Shown here in pieces: positions 1 to 13,000 of a stretch of 64,000 bases of DNA. Both the position numbers and the translations under genes were made by a program. Location of the stretch: the NCBI GenBank assembly GCA_947359465.1, contig OX375878.1:79835627-79899626 (forward strand). Direction: 5' to 3'. Below the pieces are notes generated by a model that was given only the letters and a program-made list of their open reading frames with translations, searched no databases and was not told the origin of the DNA. The stretch's first letter is position 1. Each line of letters starts with the position of its first letter. The stretch is from Metellina segmentata. Taxonomy: Eukaryota; Arthropoda; Arachnida; Araneae; Tetragnathidae.

Positions 1-955
1 GCATGGTTCGAAAAAACCAAACCAAATCTTGTTCCAAAATGAACACTTAAACACTGGAGTCACTCCTCATAACAAAAATAAATATGGAAGTTTGTTACAA
101 TCTAAAACTAAGCAATGAATACTTTAAAAAAGCAAAAAGTTCTTGCTATTCAAAGCAAAAAAAAAATTGTAGACGAGATGTTAATAAATGGGTAGTTAGT
201 TTGATCAATGAAATTGTGTTGTGTGACTTTTAAAACAAGATTCATTCACTTATATATTTGGTCAATAATTTTCTTAAATAATTTTGAATATTGTTTAAAA
301 ATACTTGTTTCATTTAATTATTGAATTTTTTTACTATAATTTATTAATTTTAATTATTTATTTATTAATTAATTATTTTATTATATATTAACTTTTTATT
401 AATTTTAATAATTAATCAATAATTTATTGATACTATGTCGTATGTAAAATGTTGGCAAGAAATGCTACTTATGACTGGGTTACCAATGTTGGAGAGTATG
501 CATATAGAATGACAATGTCCCTTACTACAGAACAGTGCTCTATAGATAATGCAGGTGGCACTTGCCGATATCAATCCTTATATGAATGATTTAATTTTGT
601 TTTTTCTAACTCATCCTAAAGATTGTACAGCATGTTTTGAAACACCCTTAAATAGTTATACTTTGCACTTTTTAAACAGTATTTAAAAAAAAACTTTAAA
701 AGTTTAATCAAAAATTGGAAAATCATGAGGATTAACAAATTAAATTCAGAAAACTGGCATTTCAAATTTTCCTGTCATAACTTCTTACACAACATTAATT
801 ATTTATATTTTCTAACAAACATATTTTAGAACAATTTGTAAAATGAGGGAATGTATTACCTTTATCTTATATTATTTCCAAATGAAATATTTTGTTTTAA
901 AAATTGAATACAGTAAAAAAGCATAAAAAATTACTTATGCAACACGTCTACATAC
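1..955. other. AT-rich intronic sequence, downstream of glucosidase exon 5
   Basis: This stretch follows the donor site of the fifth alpha-glucosidase coding exon, so it should be intron 5. It is very AT-rich, especially around 240-430. I could not recognise the next GH31 exon on the minus strand, so the catalytic exons probably lie before base 1. The only island of more balanced composition is about 430-600, which holds a short open frame described separately. Confidence 0.5.
449..589 (+). CDS. Unidentified 46-residue open frame
   Basis: A short ATG-to-stop frame stands out from the AT-rich surroundings in composition. It contains a Cys-Ser-Ile-Asp-Asn-Ala-Gly-Gly segment and a second cysteine. 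I do not recognise the family. It lies inside an intron on the strand opposite the host gene, so it may be a remnant of a transposon or processed pseudogene, or chance. Confidence 0.15.
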   Translation: MLARNATYDWVTNVGEYAYRMTMSLTTEQCSIDNAGGTCRYQSLYE

Positions 956-1052
956 CCATAGCATTGCTATTCAGCAAGAAAACACCATGAGCACAGCCAT
1001 CTTCCTCTACATTCATGTAAAATGGATGAACACCATAGAGATTAGAAGAACT
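956..1052 (-). CDS. GH31 alpha-glucosidase coding exon 5
   Basis: This 97-bp exon is bounded by an AG acceptor and a GTATGT donor. It begins in phase 0 with three serines and encodes NLYGVHPFY and [10 protein letters not shown], both hallmark GH31 N-terminal domain motifs. An alternative acceptor two bases further on would run into a stop after two codons. The donor leaves phase 1. Confidence 0.88.
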
Positions 1053-4000
1053 CTGCATGTTTTCAGAAAAGAGCAAATCAAACAATGCTGAAACAATTCC
1101 ATGCATTTGAAAATGTTTGCAAAGTAAAATTAATTTGCAACTATCTAAGAATGATTTGGGTTATCAATATGAATGGTTGTAATTAATTTTTAAATGATTT
1201 CTCTTAAGCTTTCTTTTTTTAAAAGATATTACTTATGCACAGTTAAAACTCAGTAACCACCTTTTACAATTGAAAGAAACAAAATTTAAGAGAGAGCACT
1301 CATGTATTCTAACAATTGGTGGTGAGTTAACATGGGGTATTCAATATTAATTTGCTTTAGGTGGGCAATGTTTTTAAATTCTTGTTACTGCAAAATTTTA
1401 CATGTTTCTTCGAAAGAAAATATATGTTAGAGGAATTTATTAACTTTAGACAGTCTTATATTTCAGGACTACCCTAGAAGCACTTGCAAAATAGTAAAAA
1501 TAAACTTTTTCAATGCTTTTTAACAATCAGTGCTTCTTAAAGAGGCACCAAAACTTCTGAGAAGTCACAAAAATTCTTAAAATAGTGATTTGGAAAATGT
1601 TGTTACACAAAGAAAAGTTGCTCCACCTGGCAATATTTTAAAATAATAGCAAAAGGTTGCCTTTTAATAGCAAATGGCAACTCTGATATTTCTTCTGAAA
1701 AAAAAAATATGTATTGGACTACATGTTGAATAACACAAAAACGAAAAACAGCAGGTAAAAGTTTCACATTTCAATAATAAGTTATCAATCTTGCATTTGA
1801 TGAAGGTATACCTGTTTGTAGAAAAATTAGTATTATAGCAACATAGTAGTTAGGATGAAAGTAAAAAGGCAAGGCCTATGAAAGCATATAATTTTGAAAT
1901 TTAAGTATTATAGGCATTTATTCATGCTAAAATTTAGATTTACACAGCAAGTATCAAACTATATAATGCTTAATCCAGGGTAATAAAAATACCAAAATAT
2001 TTTCAAGATATTGAAGAACTATTCATGAAATCATTTTGACTGTAATACCTCCAGTGTAATCCAATGATAAACATTAGATTTCATAGAAAAACTTAATAAA
2101 AATGTTTTTCTATCCAAACTTACATCTGTAGAAGAGTCTCTGGCAAACATGCTCCATTTTTTCCAATCAACACTGCGTTTATATGTTGAAGATGTGTGTT
2201 CTCCAAATCCATAGATATTAGGAGTAGATAGACGTGTAGATATTTGGATGTATTGTTCAGAAAATATCATTCCTGGAATATTTGTATCAAATCTACAGAA
2301 AATGTAAAGCATCAGCAAAAGAGGTAAAATAGATAAATTAATTAAGTATTCAGTATACACTCTTTGTAAGCAATTAAAATGTAAACTGATTTCTTTAAAA
2401 CATAAAGTTAAGAATAGGCATACTCCTCTGTTCACACTTAATAACTAACAAGCATTTAACATACTGTATATTCAAAAGAAAAGTGTACAGAATTGCTCAA
2501 TACATTTTCTTGTTTGCAAATTAAAGATTAGACAAAATCCTGAAATCCACTTAAGAGAAATTGTTAGATTTTAAGCTGGTTATGAAAAATGCATTCTAGC
2601 ACTTTATAAAAAGTGCAGGGGAAAATAATAATTAGTGAACTTAATTATTGTTACTTAACTTTGGTGAGCCAAATTTTCCCTCTTACTCCTATTAATAAAC
2701 ACCACACCTCTGACATACATTTCCAAAAATTTGAGCGCTCTCATATTTCATGTAATGGAATTTCAAAATTTGTTTCTCTTGTACAATGTTCAATGCAAAG
2801 AATACAAGTCTTACATTTTTGAAATTATATCAATATATTTATAACTATATGATGTCAAGGATACTATAAAGCTAATGATACATATTTAAATACTATCAGG
2901 CCTACACAGCGTCACCCGACAGTTCTTTTCATGTCCATGTGTCCACAAAAGTTGCACAAAATTCTGACTACCTGAGATATGGATCTAATGTAAAATTTTG
3001 TGCAGATTTCAAATCGTTTAAATTTTTACTCTATCTTTAATGATCACGAAGATAGAAACTCAAAAAGTCCTTTTTGTGTTCATAATGAATATCTTTGTCA
3101 AATGTGGCCAAATTCGTATTGCGGAAATGTAAAAGTTCTTTTGAAAAATTATTTATTTAAAGAAAATCACATTTAAGGTATCAATCTGGTGTAAAACGTG
3201 TTAGATATTCAAATAAAAGTACCACAAAAATACGTTAATTCAAATTACTGAGATTTATTAAATATGCAAATAAGAAATATATGAATGAAATGAATTTAGA
3301 ACAGATTAATAAATGACGATCACAAAAAAGGCATGATACATTTCTTCAAGTCATTTTTCAAAAGTCAACAACCACGCACTGTTGCCATATAGCAAAAGAG
3401 AAACTTACATACAAGTATCAGTCAATCTATGTGGTTCGGACATAGAGCAGCATTTCCAACACCCACCCTTGCTGATATGTGTCCACTCGCAAAGAAAAGG
3501 ATAATCTAAATACCCAATTTACTCTTACATCTACACAAAGTTTGTTTTGTTACAGACTTCGTAAGTATATCAGCAACATTGTCTTGAGATGGGACGTATA
3601 CAAAATTCACTACTCCCTTGTTGACAAGATCACGCAAGAAGAAATACTTCAAATCTATGTGTTTGCTTCTTTCCGAGGTTTCTTGATTCTTGGCAATACA
3701 CATTGCTCCTTGATTGTCTACCAAAATGGGTTGGGGTTCACCAATGAACATCTTCATCTGTAATTCATTCAGCAAGTTTATGTTCCATAGAACCTCCTTT
3801 GCAGCATGGCACATTGTGACATACTCTGCTTCCGTAGACGAGAGTGCAGTGCAAGTTTGTTTTCTACTGCACCACGAAACAGCTGCTCCTGCCAGGACTA
3901 TGACGTATCCACAAAAGGATTTCCGATCAATTCGATCACCACCCCAATCCGCATCAGAGTATATCTTCAATATTTCTCCCGTCTTCTTGTACGTTAGTTG

Positions 4001-7000
4001 CTGATCTTTAGTTGCTTTCAGGTACCTGAATATATGTTTAATACCTCTCCAATGATCGTCAGTATGATGCTCATTGAATTGACTCATAAAAGTCGACGGA
4101 TATGACAGGTCTGGCCGCGTTCCACAGGCTAGGTATAGTAGACTTCCAACCGCTTGTCTGTAGGGTACAGTTGCCTTTTGGATGTCAGGATCTGGTAAGC
4201 GATATTTCAAACTAGGGTCTAATGGAGTCAACGCACCCTTGGCACTTTCCATCTTGAAGGCGTTGAGGATTTCTTCAGCATAAGAGGATTGATCCAAAGT
4301 CAATGATCCATCCTCTTTCCTGTCTATTCTCATGGACAATATATGCCTTGCTTCACCCAGATCTTTAGCTTCAAAGCGCTTTTTTATCTTGACTTTAAAA
4401 GCTTCAATTTTTGCTTTCTTCTTTCCAAGGATAAGTAAGTCATCTACGTATACACCTATGATGACTTCTCTTTCATCGTCATAGTATATACATGGTTCTG
4501 CAATTGAACGATTTAGGCCACACTGTCTTAGAAATTCATCTAAGCACTTGTTCCATTCAAGCCCCGATTGTCGCAAACCATATAAGCTTCTTTTTAAATG
4601 GCAAACAAGATGTTCGTTCCCTCTTTCAGCTGTCCCTTCAGGTTGAATCATGTAAACATCTTCTTTCAGAGTGCCGTTAAGGTACGCAGCTGTTATGTCC
4701 ATTTGATGTAATTTGTAATCCATTTCAATGGACAATGCTAGTAGTACACGAATGGACTTCATTTTTATTACTGGCGAAAAGGTTTGATTGAAATCAACAC
4801 CAGGGATTTGGGAATATCCCTTTGCAACCAATCGTGCCTTGAATTTGGAGACGTTTCCTTTTTCATCGTATTTTCTCCGGAATAGCCATCTTGAACCAAT
4901 AGCTTGGGTATTTGGTGGTTTTGTGACTAGTTCCCAAGTTTGATTAAGTCTCAAGTTATTAAGTTCTTCGGTAATAGCTTCTTTCCATCTCTCCACATAA
5001 AGGGATTTCATTGCTTCTCTCAAATTTGCAGGGTCTTTTTCATCTAGTGTAGACAAATTTGGTTCAGCTGTCATGTCTTCTTTCACTTTGTACAAAACAT
5101 AATCTTCTAAGTACCTTGGTGGTTCTCGAGTCCTGTTGCTTCTTCTAATTAGATCATCAGCATTTGTGGGATATGCATCTGAATTGGTATCTTCATTTGC
5201 TTCTTCAATTTCACTTGCTTCATTATTACCATCTTGCATTACCTCAAAACTATCCGAATTTCCTTCATCGGAGGAATTTGTGGTAAGTGTCTCATCTGGG
5301 ATGTCTCTATCAGGTACATGGAGTGTAAACTCTTTTGTATCAGAGTTTGAAATTGATAATTTTTCTTTGAAAGGGAAAACGGTTTCTTCAAATGTCACGT
5401 TTCGGCTTACAAAGAATTTATCATTCTTAACGTTCCAAAGCTTGTATCCCTTAACTCCCTCCACATATCCAATCATGATGCATTCTTCTGCTCGGGGAGC
5501 TAGTTTTCCACTAATTTGACTATTGTCAAGTTTAGAGAAAACTCTACAGTCAAATACTCGAAGATTATCAATGTTTGTTTTTCTGCCAGTCCATATATCA
5601 TTTGGTATATTTCCATCCAATGCGGTTGTTGGACATCTGTTTCGAATATAACAAGCAGTATTAACAGCATCAGCCCAAAGATGACTCGGTATGCCTGACT
5701 GTATAAGCAAGCAACGTGTCATGTCGAAAAGAGTTTGGTTTGCTCTCTCGGCAATACCATTCTGTTGTGGTGTTCTCGGTACAGTCAGTTGACGAGAAAT
5801 CCCATGTTCTCTCAGGTAATCATCAAATGCATGGCTAATGTATTCTCCACCATTGTCACTACGTAAAATTTTGATTTTGGCACCATGAATATTTTCTACT
5901 TGTTTCCTGTACTCATCAAACTTCTCCAATACTTGGCTCTTAAATTTCATCGGCCTCACCAACATATATCTTGAGAAATCATCAATAAAGGTCACCAGGT
6001 AATTTGACCCTCCCTTCGAAACAGGTGAAATTGGTCCAGTGACATCTGAGTGGATGATTTCTAGTGGTTTTGAGGCTCGTTCTGCTTCTTTAGTAGGGAA
6101 TTTATATTTCTTCATTTTTCCTAGAGTACATACTGTACACAGTTCATTTGTATCTTCATTACTTTTTTCTACAGTCAAGTTCTTCAAGGTGTTAAAGTTC
6201 GTATTGAGTTTTCTTACTCCTTCCAAGTGAAGGTGGCCCAATCTACTGTGCCACAATTTTTCTTTGACCGATCTCGTCAAGTAGGGGGTTTCAGGCATTT
6301 CATCCACTCGATAGAGTCTTCCATGTCGGTATGCAGTCAAGATAAGTTCTTCAGTTTCATGTTTCAAAACCTCTGCCTTTCCTTCTTTGAAACGTACTTC
6401 ACATCCCTTCTGTTCTATCCGGCCAACTGATAGTAGGTTTGCTCTGAGGTCAGGAATATACAAGACATTTTGTAATGTGATCTTCCTTGAGCCACAATCG
6501 TCACTGAGATTCAGTGAAATGTCTCCAATCCCAGTCACTTTAACTTTTTCAGAATTGGCAACTTCAACCATCGATGATGTAGATTTCAGGTTTGAAAATT
6601 TGTGCCGATGTGATGACATACGCTCAGTGGCTCCACTGTCTAAAATCCATGAGTTTGAGTCGTCAATTCCACGATGGTTTATTGTTAAAGCATGATGGGT
6701 TTCTTCATCTTTGACAGTTTTTGCCGAATGTTGGTTTCTTCTAGATTCATCACAAAATCTTGATATGTGGCCCCATTCTCCACAGGAAAAACAACGAGTG
6801 TTCCTCTTAGTTTTGGTGTCATATCCTTCAAAGTTATTTGTGTTTTTCTTTGGTACATGTCGTTTAGAGAATTTACTCGTCCCTTTGAAGTTCTTTGTAG
6901 TTAAGGCTCTTTCATCGGGGATCTGAGTTGAATTTTCTTCTGCTTTACGAGATATTCTTCTTTCTTCTACAGTAATTCTTGCCTTTACTGTCGTCGTCGT

Positions 7001-10000
7001 CAGATTTTCTTCATCTTTTTCAAGGCTTAGGATTAAGGGTTCATATGCTTTTGGCAAGCCTATGAGCATCACTAGTGCAACTTCTCTATCTGTGAATGCA
7101 TATCCTCCATTAGCAAGCTTTCTGTGAATGTCGATTAGTCTTCCTAAGTAATCTTTAACTGGTTCCCCAGGCTTCATGATAACGTTGAAAAAATCACGTA
7201 TCAACTGCAAAATGTGCAAAAGTCCGAATTGGGTGTGCAGCTTCTTCAAAATGTCCCAAGCTTCGGCAGCACGGAGACACTCCCCTATATCGTCCAAAAA
7301 TGTGTCTTCAACTATTAGGAGTAATAGTGACAATGCTTCTTCGTTTTTTCTTCTTTCATCATTCGTCAGTTCCGGACCAAATCCAGGTTGAATGGCCTCC
7401 CAACAGCGTTTCTGGACTAACGCTGCCCTGGCGCGAATGCACCATGTGTGATAGTTCTCGCCATTTAGTTTGCAAAATCTGTGTTCTTCGTTAGCCGCCA
7501 TCATTTACATAAACAAAAGCTTTCTTCTAAAAAAATGCCTTTTACCTCTTCGGAAAGTCTTGTGTGTCTTCTATTTCAACGTTCCGACTTCTTCTGAACG
7601 TATTATTTCTTCAAGACGAAATCAATGAATGGCACTTCGCTTTTAAGTAAATGTTCATCAACAAATATCAATATTTGCTACTTCAAAAAAAAAAACAGTT
7701 CGTTTTTCAATAGATCTCTTTCTTAACGATGCTTCATAAAAAAAAAATGGTACTTTCGTTTCTTCAGTAAGAGTCCAACTCGTGCTGATAACGTGTTAGA
7801 TATTCAAATAAAAGTACCACAAAAATACGTTAATTCAAATTACTGAGATTTATTAAATATGCAAATATGAAATATATGAATGAAATGAATTTAGAACAGA
7901 TTAATAAATGACGATCACAAAAAAGGCACGATACATTTCTTCAAGTCATTTTTCAAAAGTCAACAATCATGCACTGTTGCCACATAGCAAAAGAGAAACT
8001 TACTTACAAGTATCAGTCAATCTATGTGGTTCGGACATAGAGCAGCATTTTCAACAAAACGTTCCGCAAATTTCAAATCTATAGAAATTTTCACTCTATT
8101 TTTAATGATTGTGAAGATAGAAACTTGGAATAAAGAATATAAAAGAAATAAATGCCAGTCAAAATTTTTTTGTTTTGTTTAGCTTTGTTGTTTGTGCTGA
8201 GGACATGAAAGGAAAAAATTAATTTAGAATCTGTGATCTCTTTACACTTTTGCCATTCTAAGGAAAACAAATAATAAATTAATTACAAAAACTACCTTAT
8301 CAGGGTTGCCAACCTTTTCAGAGCAGCTTCTGGAGCGTTCTCCTTAAATTTCAGGAGTTTTGAGGCTGCTTCAGGTGCAACGCGAAAATAAGGACAAAAA
8401 TAAAATATCTGCATATTTTTCTTTAAAAACAGTCATAAAATTCCCTATTAGCACAAATTATTTATTTTGAGTCTCAAATGCGGACGTTAAAATCCGGAAT
8501 TGTCCAAAATCTGGAAGTTTTGCTAACCAGAGTTTTTGTTTTTCCCACTTTTTTCCATCTTTCTGACAATTTTCAAAGAACAAGGAGGTAAGCCTGGACC
8601 TAATAGTTGAAACAACGCAAAATAACAGACATGTTCAGAGTAAATACCACACAGAAAAATTAGAAGATTTGCAAGTAAAATTTCTTGCATTGTATTAAAA
8701 ATTTCTATTTATAAATTATTGCTATTTATGTATCTATTTTAGTATTGCAAACACAAAATTCGCGCAGGGGAGGTTAGATTAAGGTTTTTTTGACAAAAAA
8801 ATGCAAATAATCCGAAATGGCTGAGGGCCGGAAGATTCCGGATTTTGGACTTTGTACTGTTTTAAGGATAAAAAATTACATGTATACATGAAAAGTTTTA
8901 TCCTTAAATTATAGAAAAAAATTCTAATACACAAATTCTTCGAAAAAGGAAAATTTTACCCTTTTCATAGGGGAAATTTCCCTTTACCCTGCATTGACTC
9001 GATTTCCGGAGTGAACCAAAGATTACACAGAGTTGCGAATTTTCGATGTTTTAGCGGCGAAACTCAGGAAGCTCCTGAGTACTTGGCAACTCTGCCTTAT
9101 AAATCCTTTAAAAACTAAAAAATGTTGTGCAAATAAAACCTTAATTAAAAACACTCAGCATCAGAAACTAAAGAGAGTCAATCAAAACATTGTACAGTCA
9201 CAACATTTAAAGGTTATGAAAGCAATCACCAAAATAGTTTTTCATGCACCAAATGTGTAATGATTCAATTAAATATGTTTATTTGTTATTGAGTTAAAAG
9301 CTGACAATGCTTTATGTCAAAAGATGTGTCCCGATATTATTGGTTACATGACAGTTTTTCTTTAATGATCAATTAAGCCAGTGATTCTCAACCTTTTTAA
9401 TCTCATAGCACACCATGGTTAACACGCCTTCGTCCAAAAAAAAATTCAAGGACTTTTCAAAACCAAAAATATTTTTTTCAAGGACCTAAAATTTTTTATA
9501 GCGACCTAAAGCAAAGCATGTGCAAAAGTTGTCAATTAAACAGAAAAATGTGAAAAATATATTTAAAAAAAAAAAAACACCAATTTTTTTTTTACTCTTT
9601 TTTAAACTTCTGACAGTCAAAGAAAAGAGGAAAGATTGTCATCAATTTTGGTTATAACTTGGATTTTCTTTCATCACAGAACCTGTGAATTTTTTTGCAA
9701 AGTAGGCTTTTCGTCTCAATGCTAACTATCAGGCTATTTGCACGCATATCAATTTCGGTCGTGCGGTAAAATATTGTACGATAAATTCTTTGGTGGCACG
9801 AGGAAGAGTATGGGAGCTTGACACATGGTTCGATCGACACAATCTTCGTTTTCGTTTTGCTCTCGTCCACGGCCACTACAGAAGATGGCTGTCGTGGTTT
9901 ATTTTGTTTGAGAAACAAAACAAATCCAAAGTTTTGACTGCGGTGTTACGGATTTTTTGTTCTCTGGTCCAAGTTTCTATCTTCTCGATCGTTAAAGATA

Positions 10001-13000
10001 GTAAAAATTTCAACGCATTTGAAATCTGTAGAAAATTTTACAAGGATACCTTAAATGTGCTTTTCTGTAAATCAATAACTTTTCCACTGTAACTTTTATA
10101 TTTTCGCAATACGAATTCGGCCACATTTGACGAAGATATTCATTACGAACACAAAATATGTCTATAAGAGGTTTCCTATCTTCGCGATCGTTAAAAATAG
10201 AGCAAACATTTTAACGGATTTGAAATCTGCGGAAAATTTTACACCAGATTGATACCTTAGGTAGTACACATTTTATGCAAAGCCCGAATTGTGAGCGTGC
10301 TTGAAGAAACTTCTTCGTTTTACAAAAATGGATAATTCAGTATCCTAAACTGTTAAGTTTTCATTCTTGAACGTACAACGTCGATTGTATAATTTCTTTA
10401 ATATTATAAAAATGAAAAAAAAAAACAAAAAAAAACAGTGACCCCCTTCAAAAAACCTTAATATTTTCTTTGTATTCATCAATCCCCGAGACAATTTTAA
10501 GAAATGTTCAAAGAGGCGGAACTCTTTCATGTTTGTATAGTTTATGCAAAAAAGCGATGGGACGACGCATCAATGAAACATGGTGTATGACCTTGTGTGT
10601 TCATATATACATATCATGTGGTTCATGTATACATCACCCATTATGGTTGTTCATATATATAAAACGTGGTGTCAAAACACATAACACTTCAGAATGATAC
10701 TAAAATTGCGCACCTGTCGTGAAGGAAACTAGTTTGGACACAAGTTCCAATGCAATTATGTACTAGTCAAAAAAATCAAGTACTTTCAAGGACTTTTTAC
10801 CAAGTTTCATAAGTTGCAAGGGCCCCTAGTTAGGAAAACAAAATTCAAGGACTTTTCAAGGACCGTGGGAACTCTGCACACATCAACCAGTTTCTCAAAT
10901 TCTATGGCCCATCAAATAATGCAAGTTCTTTTTTTCCGATTTGACAAAAATATTCCATTTTGATTTATTTAATTACAAAAATTATAATAAGCATTTCCTC
11001 TCTTTGTCCCAAATTGGCCTTTTTAAAACCTTTTAGGAACTGCATGATAATTTGTAATAAAAATATTTTAAAATATTTATATTGGTATTACTTAAAATAA
11101 CTTTTAAAAACACTTGTCAAAAGCAAAATGTTGAAATTAAATTAGGTACACAATTTAAACTGCTTCATGATTCATAAGGCACATGAGCCATTCTGATTGA
11201 AAATCACATGGTTAAATTAACCATGTGATTAACAGTTAATCTATCACTTTATGACAAATTCTGATTTTTGGGATAGTTTCTAAATAAGTACAGTACAATC
11301 AATAGAAAACATAACTACAAAATTTTAGTTTCATCCATTCACTCCTTTCTTTCAACTACTCTTTCTATTAATATACAAATTTGTTATTTTTTAACCAGCA
11401 ACCGATCAACTTCCTTATACATGAACAATCAGTTTTCAGGTAGTTCATTTTTAAAATCACAATGAAATATTTAGGGGTTGCAGTTCTTGGCATGTTTTAA
11501 GGGGATCCTGAAGAAAATTTGAAACTAAGAAATTTTGTAGCTTATTTTACTTTTTGTGCTTCATTGAAAAATGTTGTTCACAAATGTACTGTCAAATCAG
11601 AATATAAGAGATAAATAAGACATGATTGTGAAGCGAAGGTTGTGTAACTCTGGATGGTAGGTTTTCAGGAAGAAAGTCAGGAAATATCAATGAAAATTGC
11701 ATACTATTTAAAAAAATTACTATCCTGTAGGGCAGCATGCAGCTCTATACAGCTAGTAAGTCAGTGGGTTGAACATCCCTGATGTAGAGTAAGAAAAAGA
11801 TGCTTACATTACTGTCCCAGTATCATTCCTTTTCACTAAGACACCAAACTGTGGATCATTCATAAAATCAATAGAGTATTCAGTGTCGTATGGAGATTCA
11901 GCAGGAGGAAGGGGGACTTCAATGGGAACTTCAAAGCGCTTTTTGGCTTTATCAGCAAACTAATAAAAGCAAGAAATTGAGTTTGTCAGAAAAAAATATC
12001 TTCAAAACATAAATAATTAGTACATTTTAAAATTTCAAACAGAATGTTTCTTTTTCACCAAGTAGCATTGTGAAACAAGAATGTAGTTTTCAGAGGATAC
12101 ACACAAAAAAAAATTAGCATTGGTAGCTAAAATCAAAATGCAACAAAGAACTTGAACAGAAATAAATATGAATGTTCAAACAAATCAAGTAGTCAGACTG
12201 TTCTCGAAGCTTTAACATGGAACAGTCGAGAGATAATTATAAATTCAAAATTTGGTGGACGAAACAAAAAATAATTAAGTGTTGAATGTTCCCAATTTCA
12301 AAGATAGCTTGATAACATTTAGGATTCAAGAGAAAACTGAAAGGCTGAAATGAGAAATAAATTAAAACAAAATTGGGCAATTCATTGTGAAAATATAATG
12401 TTAAACACTATACCTTGAGCCTAAGCCGATTTTTGGTTTCAAAATACACTTGAAGGCTAATGGAGTCAACTTCATCATCAAACATTTTCATTTGGGTAGT
12501 CCTTACGAGATCCACATGATACCCATTTGAAGTCCTTCGAACTTCTTGGAATGAATAACCATAACCATCTGGATAAAAGCAAAGAGGTTGAGAATCTTGT
12601 GTTCTCTGAACCCAAATACATCTGCAAGAGAGAAAACAAGACATTTCATTAATGCTGTGTTTAAATAAATATAAAATACAGAAATTAGCATTTGGATTTT
12701 AATAAATGCAATTTAAAAATACATATAGAAAAGTATCAAGAACATAATTTTTAAAACACAACTTATATTATTTTGGAAGTTGTGTGTGAGGACTTTTAAG
12801 AAATGAACCAGTCAAACTTTTAATGATATAACTTGAGACTGTTTTTAAAACTTCTCTTGCAAGAACTTTATAAAAATTTCTGATTCATTACCAGTAATAA
12901 ATTCGACCTACACTTGAATATGCTACACTCACAATATTAAATCGCAGTTTGATTTACAAACAAACTCATTAGACACCTTAATACAAAAGATAAATTCCTT

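Larger units (their letters stand above)
3199..8056 (-). mobile_element. Complete Ty1/Copia LTR retrotransposon
   Basis: A 4858-bp element lies on the minus strand inside glucosidase intron 3. It has two 263-bp LTRs with TG...CA ends, flanked by an exact 5-bp target duplication AAACG (3194-3198 and 8057-8061), and one uninterrupted Gag-Pol frame of 1332 codons. The LTRs differ at about seven positions by eye, roughly 2.7 percent, so it is not a brand-new insertion, yet the frame is open. A purine-rich tract precedes the 3' LTR. It sits antisense-neutral, that is in the same orientation as the host gene, with LTR polyadenylation signals that could affect host splicing. Confidence 0.95.
9379..11209. 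mobile_element. Degraded hAT-like element or composite
   Basis: The left end reads CAGTGATTCTCAACC, a typical hAT-type terminus. About 1.8 kb away the minus strand reads GTGATTTTCAATCAG followed by a related GCACATG segment. The ends are diverged, I see no convincing 8-bp duplication and no transposase frame, and other repeats (9968-10262, 10765-10877) appear inserted. Confidence 0.35.
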
